A program made the translations under genes and the position numbers. Positions 1 to 10,602 of a DNA stretch of 64,000 bases are shown in pieces (the stretch's first letter is position 1; each line of letters starts with the position of its first letter). Origin of the DNA: Marthasterias glacialis (taxonomy: Eukaryota; Echinodermata; Asteroidea; Forcipulatida; Asteriidae); NCBI GenBank assembly GCA_911728455.2, contig OU452236.1, positions 10,345,195 through 10,409,194 of the forward strand, in the 5' to 3' direction. Under the pieces are notes generated by a model, which worked only from the letters and a program-made list of their open reading frames with translations, was not told the DNA's origin and made no database searches.

Positions 1-60
1 TTTTTCAGTGATTCTAATGGCCCTCAGATGCCGAGCATTAGACGACTCATATTCGAAATG
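1..60. other. Left edge, nothing recognised
   Basis: Short stretch before the first fold-back element. No splice sites, motif or repeat is supportable here. Confidence 0.3.
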
Positions 61-262
61 TACAGAGCCCCTAAGGGGACAGGTGAAAAAAAAAATTCCA
101 AGTGTTAAAAAAAAATTTTTTTTTAATAAAAATTATTTCGTTCCCTCGATTTATTATTTCGTTCGTGGGAACGAAATAATAATTCGAGGGAACGAAATAA
201 TTTCAATTTTTTTTTTTTTACGCTTTGAATTTTTTTCCAGCTGTCCCCTTAGGGGCTCCGTA
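61..262. repeat. Fold-back (MITE-like) element with long inverted ends
   Basis: The block GAGCCCCTAAGGGGACAG at 65-82 returns as its reverse complement at 241-258. The match extends on both sides through poly-A/poly-T tracts to about 100 and 226. The interior holds a second inverted pair based on TTCGTTCCCTCGA / TCGAGGGAACGAA with ATTATTTCG spacers (about 138-205). The arms themselves contain the palindrome CCCCTAAGGGG. The whole could fold into one long hairpin. It has no coding capacity and fits a non-autonomous inverted-repeat element, though no target duplication was identified. Confidence 0.7.
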
Positions 263-312
263 GAAATGCAAGCCTAGGAAACCGTAATTTTTGCGTAATT
301 TGTTTGCGAATT

Positions 313-565
313 CTACGGAAGCGTACTGAGTTAGGACGTACCGAAAAAAAAAATCGGGCTCCACTATCCCGCCCGGGCGGATTACTATTTCGCCCGGGCG
401 GACTACTATTTTACTATTTCGCCCGGGCAAAATAGTAATCCGCCCGGGCGGAATGATAATCCGCCCGGGCGGAATAGTAGTCCGCCCGGGCGAAATAGTA
501 ATCCGCCCGGGCGGAATAGTGGAGCCCAATTTTTTTTTCGGTATGTCCTAACTACGCTTCCGTAG
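313..565. repeat. Palindromic element built of CGCCCGGGCG repeats
   Basis: The outer arms are CTACGGAAGCG at 313-323 and its complement at 555-565. They continue inward as TTAGGACNTACCG, a poly-A/T tract and GGGCTCCACTAT on both sides, giving near-perfect arms of about 55 bp. Between them about seven copies of GCCCGGGC (itself palindromic, containing CCCGGG) alternate with ATTACTATTT / AAATAGTAAT spacers, roughly every 20-25 bp. The GC-rich blocks stand out strongly from the AT-rich surroundings. Long open frames through it are by-products of the repeat. It is best read as a fold-back transposable element; mobility is inferred. Confidence 0.75.
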
Positions 566-2047
566 TGTTTAGACTATTCTGGTTCACAGACCCCAAAATC
601 TCCGACTGTTCTCTGTCGATTTTAGGGTCCGGTATCACCCAAATGTCATGTGACAAAAAAGGAGTTCCCCCTTTTCCCGAAAACATCCGAAATGCTCCGA
701 ACTCGTTGTCGTCAACATTCGGACAGTGTCGTTGATGGTCAGACATTTCTTTTGTTGATAAAAATTCAAAATATTTGCAGACACATCCCATAATCGTTTT
801 TTTCTATTATTTTCTCCAACAAATTCAACACTATATTTGAATATGATTATTTGTAACATTTTTACAAACTGATTATCCCATCATAGCTTTGGATGATGCC
901 TGACCTAATATTTTGAACAAAAGTCGTCAGGGAATCTTTGGTCAGGGAACCAGACTATGGGTGGAAGATGAACCGTGTTTATTTAGATTTTGTGTTTATT
1001 GTGAAAAACAAATTCAAATTACAAGGATCTTCTTGATGGCCTGCTATATAAACAAATAATAAGTGGTCTTAATTCATGATGGAGAGGTATATTATCGCTC
1101 GGTAAAATGTTGACTGCTCCATTTCCCACTGCTTCGCCTTGCGATAATATTCATCCCAGCGTACTCTTAGCCACTCAATATTTGTATATTATTCATACGC
1201 CTTGAAGTGTGACGTCAGAATCTGATGTTTAGGATACTTTGAACAACGTTTAGCAGTATCTTCTGTTATAAAGTCGTATGTAAAAGAAGTTAGTTTTCCA
1301 TGACTTTATCTGTTGTGTTAATCCCCAGAACGTAATTGGTTTCCACATTAAGTCATCGTTGGCTATCATCAGGTGAACTTGAGATTAAAGCATGTGGCCA
1401 ACATTGGTATTGTCAAAGACCAGTATCTTTACTTTGTGTGACCTAACATATATTATATAACAACAATGTGAAAGTTAAGCTCATGCAATCCATCATCGGA
1501 GTCACAAACAAATAGTCAAAAAAAACATCACAGTTTTCAAACATTGCATTTCGAACTTTTTTACTCATTTCTCAAAAACTATAGCGTTTTAGTTCAAAAA
1601 TAGGTGCACCCAAAAATATTTCAAGAGAATTCCCCACCAACATACGTGGAACTCCCATTAGGAGTGGACCCGAGTTTGCCTATGACAAGGTCGGGTCGGT
1701 ACTCACTGGTTTGGGACAGAGCAGTTTTTCAACGCAATCTCTCTTTCTGATCGTGGATAATTATGGAGGAAGGATAATGAGGTGTGAATAGCCAGGCAAC
1801 AATAGCCAGATTATCAGCACTGCCTGTGAGTTTACCAACAACAAAAAAAGTATCTATACAAAATCCTACCAGATTTACTCTGAAGTATTAAAGAAAAGTG
1901 TTTAAAGATGTTATGAAAGCAACTTTGAATCACAAGCAAATTTACCAAATATACATCTTGGGATACTAAATAGGATAACGAACAATAGGACAAGGTTCAA
2001 ACATGGAGGAAGAAATAATAGATTTCAACAAAACAGATGGTGTGCAG
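566..2047. other. Intergenic or intronic DNA without a recognised feature
   Basis: AT-rich unique-looking sequence. No convincing exon, RNA gene or tandem repeat was found. Open frames here are under 80 codons, have no recognisable motifs and overlap each other in different frames. Confidence 0.4.
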
Positions 2048-3232
2048 TCATCTCGATTCAAATCCATCTCGACTCAAAACCATCTCGACTCAAAACCGAC
2101 TCGACTCATCAGCAATACCAACTAGACGCATCATCAATACCAGGGGAAAATTTGGTTTTCACTGAAAAAGCACCCGATAGCTTAGTAAATAAATCAAACA
2201 TTTCTAAAAATCCCTATCTGTAATTATTTGAACTAACTACGTAGAACATTGACAACACAGAGGGCATCCATAATGCAATCGAACATCTGCTCAGCAGCGT
2301 AGCGACCGGGGTGTGAAACCCCCAATATTTTTCCAAAGTCGACATTTAGAGCCACATTCGGCAAATTGAGCACCAAACTTACCCGAGTAAGGGCTCGGGC
2401 TGAACACAAATCCATTCGGCAGGCCTAGAGATTTGCCGACTGAAAATTTCAGTTTAATCCTTGTAGTGTGAGAAGTCAAATTTTGAATTATTAAATTTAA
2501 TAATCTCGGCAACATGCGGAAATCTACGTCCTGAAAACACTAAACGCCGTAGAGCGTCCTTGCAGAATTTCCGCCCCTTAGACTTAATTATTTATTTTTA
2601 ATTATTTATTTTATTTTAACTTGACGGCCTTTTTTTTAAGTCCTGAAACCTAAACCGAAATGAGGCTAATAATTTTAAAATAGGCATAATGATGACAAGA
2701 AATACATTTTTTTTTAAACGAACTATTAGTAAGCAATTTAATTTAAACGCTACATTTAACTTTATTTATTATTATGCTGCATATTTTCTCTTCAAATTTG
2801 TTTTCAAACTTATCAAAGTTTATAGTTATAGTTACTGGTCAAAAACAGAACATTTTTACCACCTTCAAATCCACAAATCTGCGTTAAAGTATAGTTATTC
2901 GTTATTTTAATTTGCATTTGCAAAATATATGCGTGGGCAGCTTCTTTCTCGGGCCATATTTTCCTAAAAGGTATCCCAAGACAACATCGTCCTAAAAAAC
3001 AAAAAAAACTAGCAACAAGTACCGAGCTGAAAATGTTTTCCAAGCTATTTGTTGTTTTCTTTTCGGACTTGTCTTATCTTTAATTCTCAGGTCAAAATTT
3101 ATCTTCTTCTTTTTTAAAGAATGCGTGCAGCTTTGAGTCGAGATGGTTTTTGCGTCGAGATGGTCTTGAGTCGAGTTGGTGACGGTTTTGAGTCGAGATG
3201 GCGTGCGTGGAGTCGGTTTTGAGTCGAGATGG
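2048..3232. mobile_element. Non-autonomous element bounded by inverted arrays of a GAGTCGAGATGG motif
   Basis: At about 2052-2110 the motif CCATCTCGACTCAAAAC is repeated about three times with variants. At about 3132-3232 the reverse complement, GTTTTGAGTCGAGATGG, is repeated four to five times. The two arrays face each other across about 1.0 kb of AT-rich filler with no transposase-like frame. Subterminal repeats in opposite orientation are typical of some non-autonomous DNA transposons and fold-back elements. The true boundaries and target duplication are not clear. Confidence 0.55.
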
Positions 3233-3412
3233 CCCTACGCCAAACATGATCATATGCAACTCGATCGAAACGAGTTTTTTAAAATTGGCCCCACAGTAAC
3301 TTCCAGTCTAATGACATCGTGATTATGAAACATTGGCAAGTCATTTGCGGTTTTACAGAGAACATATGTGCACTGATAATCCGTTTTGCACGCATTCTTT
3401 AAAAAAGAAGAA

Positions 3413-3570
3413 GATACATTATCGGTTAAAGTATTTTTGCTACCCCGTACTACATTATCCGTTCTGTGGTGATACATTATCGGCTACAACGTTTACTTCA
3501 CTATCGGTCAATTTGTGATACATTATCGGTTTGTGATACATTATCCATTAGTTACTACATTATCAGTTTT
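3413..3570 (+). repeat. Degenerate short repeats of TACATTATCGGT
   Basis: Seven copies or near copies of (g/c)(a)TACATTATC(g/c)GT occur at irregular spacing, for example near 3413, 3450, 3471, 3514, 3535 and 3554. Nothing indicates coding. Function is unknown. Confidence 0.55.
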
Positions 3571-3670
3571 AATGCCCTTTATAAAATCATTCCGACCAGA
3601 AAGCTTTGTTACAATAATATTGGTGACTGCTCTTCGTTCCAACAACCCTATGTACCGATAATCTACACGC

Positions 3671-3699
3671 TAGGGTTAGGATGAGGGTTAGAGTTAGGA
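3671..3699 (+). repeat. Short telomere-like GGGTTAG tract
   Basis: Three degenerate GGGTTAG/GAGTTAG units in tandem resemble the metazoan TTAGGG repeat. The tract is too short and imperfect to claim a former telomere. Confidence 0.3.
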
Positions 3700-5191
3700 A
3701 CGTCAGAACATAGGAGTGTAACCGTAATATCCATATATTCAAGCTACTGATTTGATCTCAAAATTGTTACCATTGATCAACAGTGACCTGCAACAAATCA
3801 GCAACCTTTTTAGATATAGGCTCCTTGAACATAAACAATCAGTACATTGTTATTTCAATTATTTCAATCAATCCTTTCTTACATTATACATTTACCAGGT
3901 ATGATAGTATTTAGTACAAAATATTCCTATAAAATTATATATCTACTTTTTTAACAATATTATTTCCACTAGAAAAATATATTTAAAAATAAAAGCTCTA
4001 CTTGATTTCAGTTTAAAAACGACCAATCACATATCGGCAACCTTATTATAATTCACCTTATTAATATTCACCTTAATTTAATGTAGTAATTACTATATAT
4101 ACGTATAACAACATCAAACCAAATAAATTTCTAATATAAAAATGTCTATAAAAAATATACATGTACGTGTACATTTATACTGTAAACATTATTATAGGTT
4201 TCCTTGCCAATTTCAGAAGAAAAATTTGAACCGGAAGACCAGATCATATTGAGGTCATCTTTGTGTAATTCTTTTTCAGTTTCCCAAGACCTATCCAATA
4301 ATGTATGATTGTAAATATCCAGTATGTGGTTAAGGAGTTATGATTTAAGAGTTCAGAGTTAAAATATTAAACTTTGATTTAATATAAGTTGACACCTAAT
4401 GACATCATCATTACTATATTGTACCGTCTTCTTATTAATTGTCTGGTGAAATTTGGAGGAGGAGAAGTATTTGCGCAGGTGCACGAACACCTAATTATAA
4501 TACGCACATAGTAGAGAGTTTCAAACTTGCATAAAACACTGTATTATGTCATCCCCTTCCGATTTGATTCCATAAAGTATCACTAGGTTAGTGAACTTCA
4601 TTTTACAAGTAACTTAAAGAGTACTTCTAAACAAAAGCTTAATATTACAATATATACTTTTATTATAGATTAGAGTTAAACATATTTGGTTTTAATAAAA
4701 AAACGTTCAATTTGGCATTATAAAAGCAACTCAAAATATTTATTTAGCGTCTTTGTTTACATTCTAATCAGCAAGAAAGTTTCCCCTATCCTTGCTTTAA
4801 CATGTCAAACTGATTTTATATTTCAGGTCAATTTGAATATTTTACACTTTTAATTTAGTACATTTTTGTCTACAATCACTACGCTTAATTTCTGTTTCAG
4901 ATACAACACTTATTCTTTAAAACAAGTCACATTTTTATAATCTATGTAATTTTACTTATATATTATTATAATCTTGTGTTTTACTTATATAATCTTGTGA
5001 CAATATATCTTTTTTATTAAAAAATAAAAAAAATTGAAACCACGCAAATCGTTTCACAAAAATACTTTCTAACTCTAACTGCAGTACGAAGTACAATTAT
5101 ATTTCATACATTCTATATTTCAGTACACCTCACATTACCTTTATATTCACCTCAAACAATATAAATATTCTGTATACAAACTACCATTAAG
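3700..5191. other. AT-rich stretch with no recognised gene
   Basis: Very AT-rich sequence with scattered A/T runs. One pyrimidine-AG site near 4215 could be an acceptor, but the frame after it is short, ends in a stop and has no recognisable motif. No feature is supported. Confidence 0.4.
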
Positions 5192-5195
5192 TGTA

Positions 5196-7171
5196 TGTGA
5201 CGGGGTGAATTTTGACTTTGTTTTTTTATGTTACCATTCCCTCAGTGTTTCCTACATGTACCATAAGCCTGATCCCATTCCTTTTTTCCCTCAGTGATAG
5301 TTTATTTCCCTTAGGCTCTTGAGCGATCAACCACAAGTTATGCAAATTAGTGACCCCATTGTTCCTCCCCCTAAGACCATGCTTTTCCTCCTAAGATTTT
5401 AATTGCAGACCGGCAGTGGAGCTGAGTGCACACTAGTTTTATGTAGCTCCATTTTTAACTTCTTCTGCCTAAAACTTTGGTCTGGCGTGGACTTGGTAAG
5501 TAAAACAAATCATTCATTTCTCAGTTTTTAAGTTTTTAAATTGTTCAATATTTTACATTGTTGTGAAAGACTCTGCTTGTGCAATTAACTTTTTCATGAA
5601 AATCGTTTTGAATTTGACAAAACAATGTCAGAAGAATATTTAGTGAAATTACTTTTGAGATCCACTGACGCAGAGCTTAGTGATCAGTTTTAACTTGCCT
5701 AGAGTTCACAAATGTTTTAAGTAATCTACTGTTGGAATTAAAACAATTTGCTCTAGCATAATTAAATTTTGAATGGTTTCTGGTTATTAATTTTGACCAT
5801 TGAATTTGCTAGCCTCAAGTTATGACATTTTGTAATGATGTTCAGAAAGAAAGACAAACTATTATTTTGTGAGCTTGCTATATTTTCTTAGACTTTTGTA
5901 TTTTTTGCACCATTGGAGCAAGAGTCAAAATGAGTTAAGTTGTTTTAAAGAAATTCAAAGTTAGAATTAAGGTCTGGAATTATATGGTGTACATGTACAT
6001 GTACAGTGCTTGGGTCCTTAGTTTAATTTAAGAGGCGGAGTTTTTTCACAGATTCTTACTGTGTAGGACTTTATTCGCTTGTTTTACTATCCCCTGGATA
6101 ATTACCAAGTGGTTTTAATCTTGAAGTACTGACTTGTACTAGTCCTCTGCCATGAGATTGATTTTGCTTTGTTGTAATGTATAAACTGTTTAAGTGCTGT
6201 GTTTGAAGTCTCTTAGGACTTACGCTAGTCTAACATGTCTAAATTTTAAAGTTTTGAATATTCATTAGTTCTCAGAAGAGACTGGTTTATAGAGACCAGC
6301 TGTGGTGTTGGTGCTGAGGCATTGACCATGTTCCTTAGATTATACTTCATAGGCTAATCTTCAAGGTTTCTTTTTTTTTTTTTTAATATTGTGGATCCAG
6401 TGCATATTGCTATTAGCCTTGTACTTAAGGTCTGTTGAGAGATTTATGTCACTCTAACTTTCTGCCTGACAGACTGTTCAATAGCCTTAGTTTGTGTAGT
6501 GTTTGTTTTGCTTATTAAGTATTCACAAGAAAGTTAGTGTATTAGTTTGGCCAGCTATAGTCTGCTTATTCTTTTAATCATACCATTATATTCTTGCATT
6601 CATCATTTTATGTATTCTCATGTTGGTATATTCTTTCTGTTATTCTACACAGGTTGTTAAAGTTATTGTGGTAAATTTGTGACTCGCTTTGACACTGTGT
6701 TGGTTTATGGTATTTTTATCATTTTGTTATACTTCATTTATGAAAGTTGGTTCTTTCTAATCTTTTGGTTTTCTTTGTTTTTTTTATAGATTTATTTCTA
6801 ACTCATTTTTTATTCTTTAAAGTCTGGTTTAACTAGGGGTTTAGTTGGTTCATTTCATTATTTTTGGTGTGGCTTTCTAATGGGTTAAGTTTGATATTGA
6901 ATTGTTGTCAATGTTTCCGAAATTATCTTCTGAATTTATAATCCTAGTTTTGGTACTTTCTTTTTTTAATCTGTGTCATTCAGCTTGTGGTTTTGAAGTA
7001 AATAAATTTCTTTTAAACTCAAGTTCGCGTGTTCCTCACGTAATCCTATTTATGCCTCGCGACTTATTCTCACTCGATCCTAGGTAGACATTTTATTTTA
7101 AAACGAGTTCCCCAGTGATTGGTTTTATTTTTTTTAATTATTATTCAAGTGGTCCATTTTCCCAGGTTACA
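5196..7171 (+). mobile_element. Solo LTR of an LTR retrotransposon (long copy)
   Basis: The element begins TGTGACGGGG and ends CCAGGTTACA, the TG...CA ends of an LTR. It is flanked by a 4-bp direct repeat TGTA at 5192-5195 and 7172-7175. A second copy lies at 53192-54057 with its own duplication. The copies share the 5' end, a TGGACTYGGTAAG block near 5486, a CTTTGACACTGTGTT block near 6680, the GCGACTT...CGATCCT block near 7054, and the terminal ATTCAAGTG...CCATTTT...CCAGGTTACA. This copy is about 1.1 kb longer; the excess lies between about 5500 and 6650 and is probably an insertion. No gag or pol frame is present, so it is a solo LTR left by recombination. The LTR class (Gypsy or BEL-like) cannot be decided. 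Confidence 0.8.
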
Positions 7172-7175
7172 TGTA

Positions 7176-7436
7176 CTTGCAGAAAACATATCCTCAGTAA
7201 CATTTGAAAATTCATCCAATATTGGTGTTTTCCCGTATGAGTCTAGGCAGGTAATGTCACTTATTTGTTACACTTCATTTTTATAGGTTGATTCCCTAGT
7301 GTTATTTGAAGGTTAGAGATGGCAACCAACATGACCTCACAAACTATGAAGGAGGAATTGTGCTGAGGCAGATATTACCCTCTCAAAGTATTATTTTATT
7401 TACGTCACATCTAACAGCAAATAACTTCAAAAAGTG
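7176..7436. other. Unassigned sequence between LTR and SINE relic
   Basis: No gene or repeat was recognised. Confidence 0.3.
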
Positions 7437-7720
7437 AAAAAGGGTGTTGTGGCCGAGCAGTCTAGAACACAGGATTCAAGATCTGGTGTTGTCAGAAGGG
7501 GGGAGGGGGGGAAGTGTCCCGCGGCACCTGTTCTTGTTCTTGAGCAGACACTGGAGCAGACCATAATTGCTTCATCCTTCAAATGGGACGTAAAGCAGTG
7601 GGTCCCTTGTGTTATATAAATCACATGGAGTTTCATACAACCATGGAGGCAGGAATAACTGTGGGTAAATTTACTTGAATCCCCAATTTTTGAGGAGCTT
7701 AAGTATAAGCCATGCTTTGC
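7437..7720 (+). mobile_element. Degenerate tRNA-derived SINE
   Basis: TTGTGGCCGAGCAGTCTAG at about 7446-7464 matches the box A region of the better SINE copy at 57896. Later blocks also correspond: an AATTGCTTCATCCTTCAAATGG segment near 7564 (ATTGCTTCGTCCTTAGAATGG in the other copy) and GTGGGTCCC...TGTGTT near 7598. The box B region is disrupted by a G-rich stretch, so the copy should be inactive. Its 3' limit is uncertain. Confidence 0.65.
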
Positions 7721-7821
7721 ATTCAAACCTCAGGTGAATGAACCCAAATTCAGAACCAAAAAAGAATAGTTCAGATGATAGAATGTGCATTGAATTTTGT
7801 ATATGTTTTTATATATTTCAG

Positions 7822-7938
7822 CCCCTCATCCAAATACTTGGAAGTGCTGCAGCATCCACAGTATCATCCCCATTTGGCGCGGGCCTGCATCAAGTAAATA
7901 CAGTTCCAATGAATCAAAAATCTGAAGACATTTGGGAG
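7822..7938 (+). CDS. Candidate internal exon, unknown protein
   Basis: A pyrimidine-rich acceptor (TTTTTATATATTTCAG, ending at 7821) is followed by 117 bp open in phase 0 and a donor GGGAG|GTAACT. It would encode 39 residues starting PLIQILGSAA and ending KSEDIWE, with no recognisable domain. The frame stays open on both sides, so splice sites rather than stops define it. No partner exon was found on this strand. It could be chance or an untranslated or non-coding exon. Confidence 0.25.
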
Positions 7939-8496
7939 GTAACTTCTACAATTCTATTTTCTGCGGGTTCCTTGTCTAAGTCCCCAAAAATTGCTTTGTC
8001 ACAGACCTCTGGTCAACTCTTCCTCTACCTCACTCTTATCACCAGTAAACAATCCCACTCCTGCAATCCCCTAGTCTTAATAGGTAACTTTGGGGAAAAA
8101 TGGGGACTGCAATTTCATCACAATACATAATATAATAAAAGGAAACATAAATATACCAGCTCGACTTACAGATTAAAAATATTGTGGCATATGAAATGGT
8201 TAGGGGCAACCTACAGGAAGATGAAATGTGAATTCAGACTGAAAGGTCTCAGTATCTTCTCCATCAGGACTTTCACAACCAACCAGCTGTACAAAAGAAA
8301 AGAAATAACAAGTATTAGCATATCAGAGTTGATGAACTTTAAGTCTCTACTTTTAAACAATGCAATCATTAACTATGAACATTCAATATTTATTTGCATC
8401 TTGATTTGAAGTGTTTAGACAAGTAACTTTTTCAAGTGACAAAATTAAGTGCTTCTCTCATTGGGTGTTTAAGCAACATTGCAAACACCTCTTGTG

Positions 8497-8614
8497 TTTA
8501 TCTTTTTTTTCTTCTCCTTACTTCCCAACTCTTCTCTTAAATTTATCTTTGCCCATTTATCTTTTTTTTCTTCTCCTTACTTCCCAACTCTTCTCTTAAA
8601 TTAAAACAATGTTG
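8497..8614 (+). repeat. Direct duplication of a 59-bp pyrimidine-rich segment
   Basis: The segment TTTATC(T)n CTTCTCCTTACTTCCCAACTC...CTTAAATT starting at 8497 recurs at 8556 with almost no change, a period of 59 bp. This indicates a recent local tandem duplication. Confidence 0.8.
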
Positions 8615-9088
8615 CAAATCTTCAAGAAATTGATAGAGGTATAGTCTGTCGGATTATTATCACAGGGACAGACATAATTGCATCAGTGGCTTTAAAGTTA
8701 AACTAAATAATCCTTGTCTCACCAAGCTGTTATTTTGTATCCTTAAAGAGATTATGGATACCTATGAGCCAAAAACTAAGACATTATCTGATGATGTAAG
8801 TTATTATAGGTTTTTATTAAAAATGTAACAGCCGTTACATGGACATACGATTTGTCAAATTGTCTGTCCAAGTGATGTATGTTACATATTTCACCCTCAA
8901 TTGCCTAAATACCCAGAAGATTCGTTCCTTTTCACCACTATTAAAACCAAAGGAAGCACGTAAAAAATATCAGTCAACTTTAAGTTATTCCAGCTTTGGA
9001 TAGTATACTGCATTTTGAGAAACGTTTCATTTCGAAGTACTGCAGTTATGGAAAAATATATCACTTTTTATCCCCCAAAAACTTGAAT
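8615..9088. other. No recognised feature
   Basis: AT-rich sequence. A weak inverted pair GTAAC...GTTAC near 8826-8885 is not strong enough to call. Confidence 0.3.
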
Positions 9089-9120
9089 CTGAGAAGCGTT
9101 ATGGTCGTAACGCTTCTCAG
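9089..9120. repeat. Perfect 13-bp stem hairpin
   Basis: CTGAGAAGCGTTA (9089-9101) and TAACGCTTCTCAG (9108-9120) are exact reverse complements around a 6-base loop TGGTCG. It may be the core of a small fold-back repeat. It is not followed by a U-tract typical of a terminator, and no such role is expected in this genome. Confidence 0.6.
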
Positions 9121-9224
9121 AATGTGTATTCCAATGACGGATACTTCTTCTGCGTGAACGCTGCCACCTTTTGAAATGAAATTTACACAGGTTAGTTTTA
9201 TGGTATATATCTACAATTATATAG

Positions 9225-9450
9225 CATTAAGGCAAACGTACGGTTCCAAAAACCAAAGGTATACTTTGCCTTTAAGCCACAAAGACCTTGACAATTTACA
9301 TAGAGAGTCCAAAAACAATAGGCTTCTGGGGGATCCCAAGACCAATCCACATACCAAGTTTGGAGTTGATATGCCAAGTCCTTCTTAAGTTATTGCTCGG
9401 ACAACATTTCTTTTGTTTTAGCCATAATGACCTTGACAATTGACGGATCT
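9225..9450 (+). repeat. Dispersed repeat shared with 60262-60612
   Basis: The blocks ATAGGCTTCTGGGGGATCCC, AAGACCAATCCACA, ACCAAGTTTGGAGTTGATA, CCAAGTCCTTCTTAAGTTAT and TTGTTTTAGCCATAATGACC closely match the copy near 60300-60440. It is a moderately diverged interspersed repeat of unknown class with no coding capacity. Confidence 0.75.
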
Positions 9451-9639
9451 AATGAGTATGTTTTTAATTTTACAGGGGCAGGTATACTAATGATTTGTTT
9501 TCTCTTAAAGGTTATGAACTCTTCTTATGCTAATTTTGTAACTTTGTTTATGAACAGAGGTGCAGGAGCCACTGCCTTCACTTTCTTTTGTATTTGTGTG
9601 CTCACACAAAGTGTATGTGAATATGTATAGTGAGCGAGG

Positions 9640-9880
9640 AGAGAGTTGAGTTGATTTGCATGAAATTTGAGGAATGTCAAGATTTTAGGGATTTTAGATT
9701 TTTGAGACAGTAAATTGAGTGAAGTGTTTATATCTCACCAGTGTCATGCCAAAGTTAAATAAAAACCTTGAGGTTGCTGTACTGCAATTTTATTGCCAAA
9801 CCATAGACAGATTTTTCAGGCTATTTTTTTAAACAATTGGTTGGAAGCTTCATACATAGGTAGTATATGGTAAGGAAACG
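9640..9880. other. No recognised feature
   Basis: Unassigned AT-rich sequence between dispersed repeats. Confidence 0.3.
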
Positions 9881-9884
9881 AAAG

Positions 9885-10225
9885 CGTTGTTGTGATGTCA
9901 TGATGACGTCATCACGTGTAGAATTACATTAAATCAAAGTTTATTATTTCAAAAAATCATAACTCATGAAGCACACAATGGATTGTTACAATCTATACAT
10001 CATCGGAAAAGTGTTTCGAAACTCAATAAACGCTTTGCTTACATGACCCCAATTTGACCTTGTCTTCTGATTCAAACCAAAAGTTAAACATTTCAAAAAT
10101 TCATATTTTAAGAAGTACTTATCACAGAATCACAAATCTTACATCAGATTGTATAGAATTGAGCCTTCTCAAACTTTTGCAATGAAGTGACAACATTTTG
10201 ACCTTTACTTCCGGTTCAAACTGGA
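9885..10225 (+). repeat. Two diverged units of a ~125-bp repeat
   Basis: Two related units (about 9955-10085 and 10100-10215) share the order 'aa(c/g)tcat..cacA.aAT', 'tACAatCTatA.atca', 'AAAagtgTT..AAactc' and 'TGACC...tTTGACCTT..(c)TTC(t/c)GgTTCaAAc'. A third diverged unit lies at about 13285-13410, on the other side of the RTE-like LINE. The left part also holds a GATGACGTCATC palindrome near 9902. Confidence 0.5.
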
Positions 10226-10370
10226 CGTTAACACAATTTTATTTTCCATGTGCGTTTATGAAAGCATTACTATAGAAAATCCAATGCCATTATACATGTA
10301 CACGTGCTTGTGCGTGCGTGGCTGTGTGCCATCGACGCCCCATAGACAAGTACATTAACCACGTTATGTC

Positions 10371-10602
10371 CGTAGTCTCTGTTCAAGGTGCGCGCTCCAC
10401 GCAGGACTAGGAATGACCGGGATTGTGTTGAGTAATGAGCCACTTCTCACAATGAAATGGTCCCATATGGTCTGCGTCTCAAATAGCCTCTCCTAGTCAA
10501 ACTCCTACTCCCCGGCTTCATGTGCCAATCCCCGTTTCAGAACTGTGGGCAGAGGTGTGCAGGCGGGTCTCTGGCGCCTTAAAACCAGATTTGCTCCTGG
10601 CA
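10371..10602. other. Unique flank left of the 69-bp array
   Basis: Relatively GC-rich sequence ending in GGCGCCTTAAAACCAGATTTGC just before the first array unit. It may be the true 5' end of the LINE that follows the array. No gene is seen. Confidence 0.35.

Noticed and set aside
3671..3699. Interstitial telomere
   Set aside because: Only three imperfect units; easily chance in this AT-rich sequence.
4217..4312. Possible plus-strand terminal exon after TTTCCTTGCCAATTTCAG
   Set aside because: The short frame (EEKFEPEDQIILRSSL...) ends without a clear poly-A context and has no recognisable motif or partner exon.
8211..8286. Possible minus-strand exon (acceptor TTTTCTTTTGTACAG, frame starting LVGCESPDGEDTETF)
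   Set aside because: The only donor in frame (TAG|GTTGCC) is weak, a better donor lies beyond a stop, and phase agreement with the receptor-like gene could not be tested.
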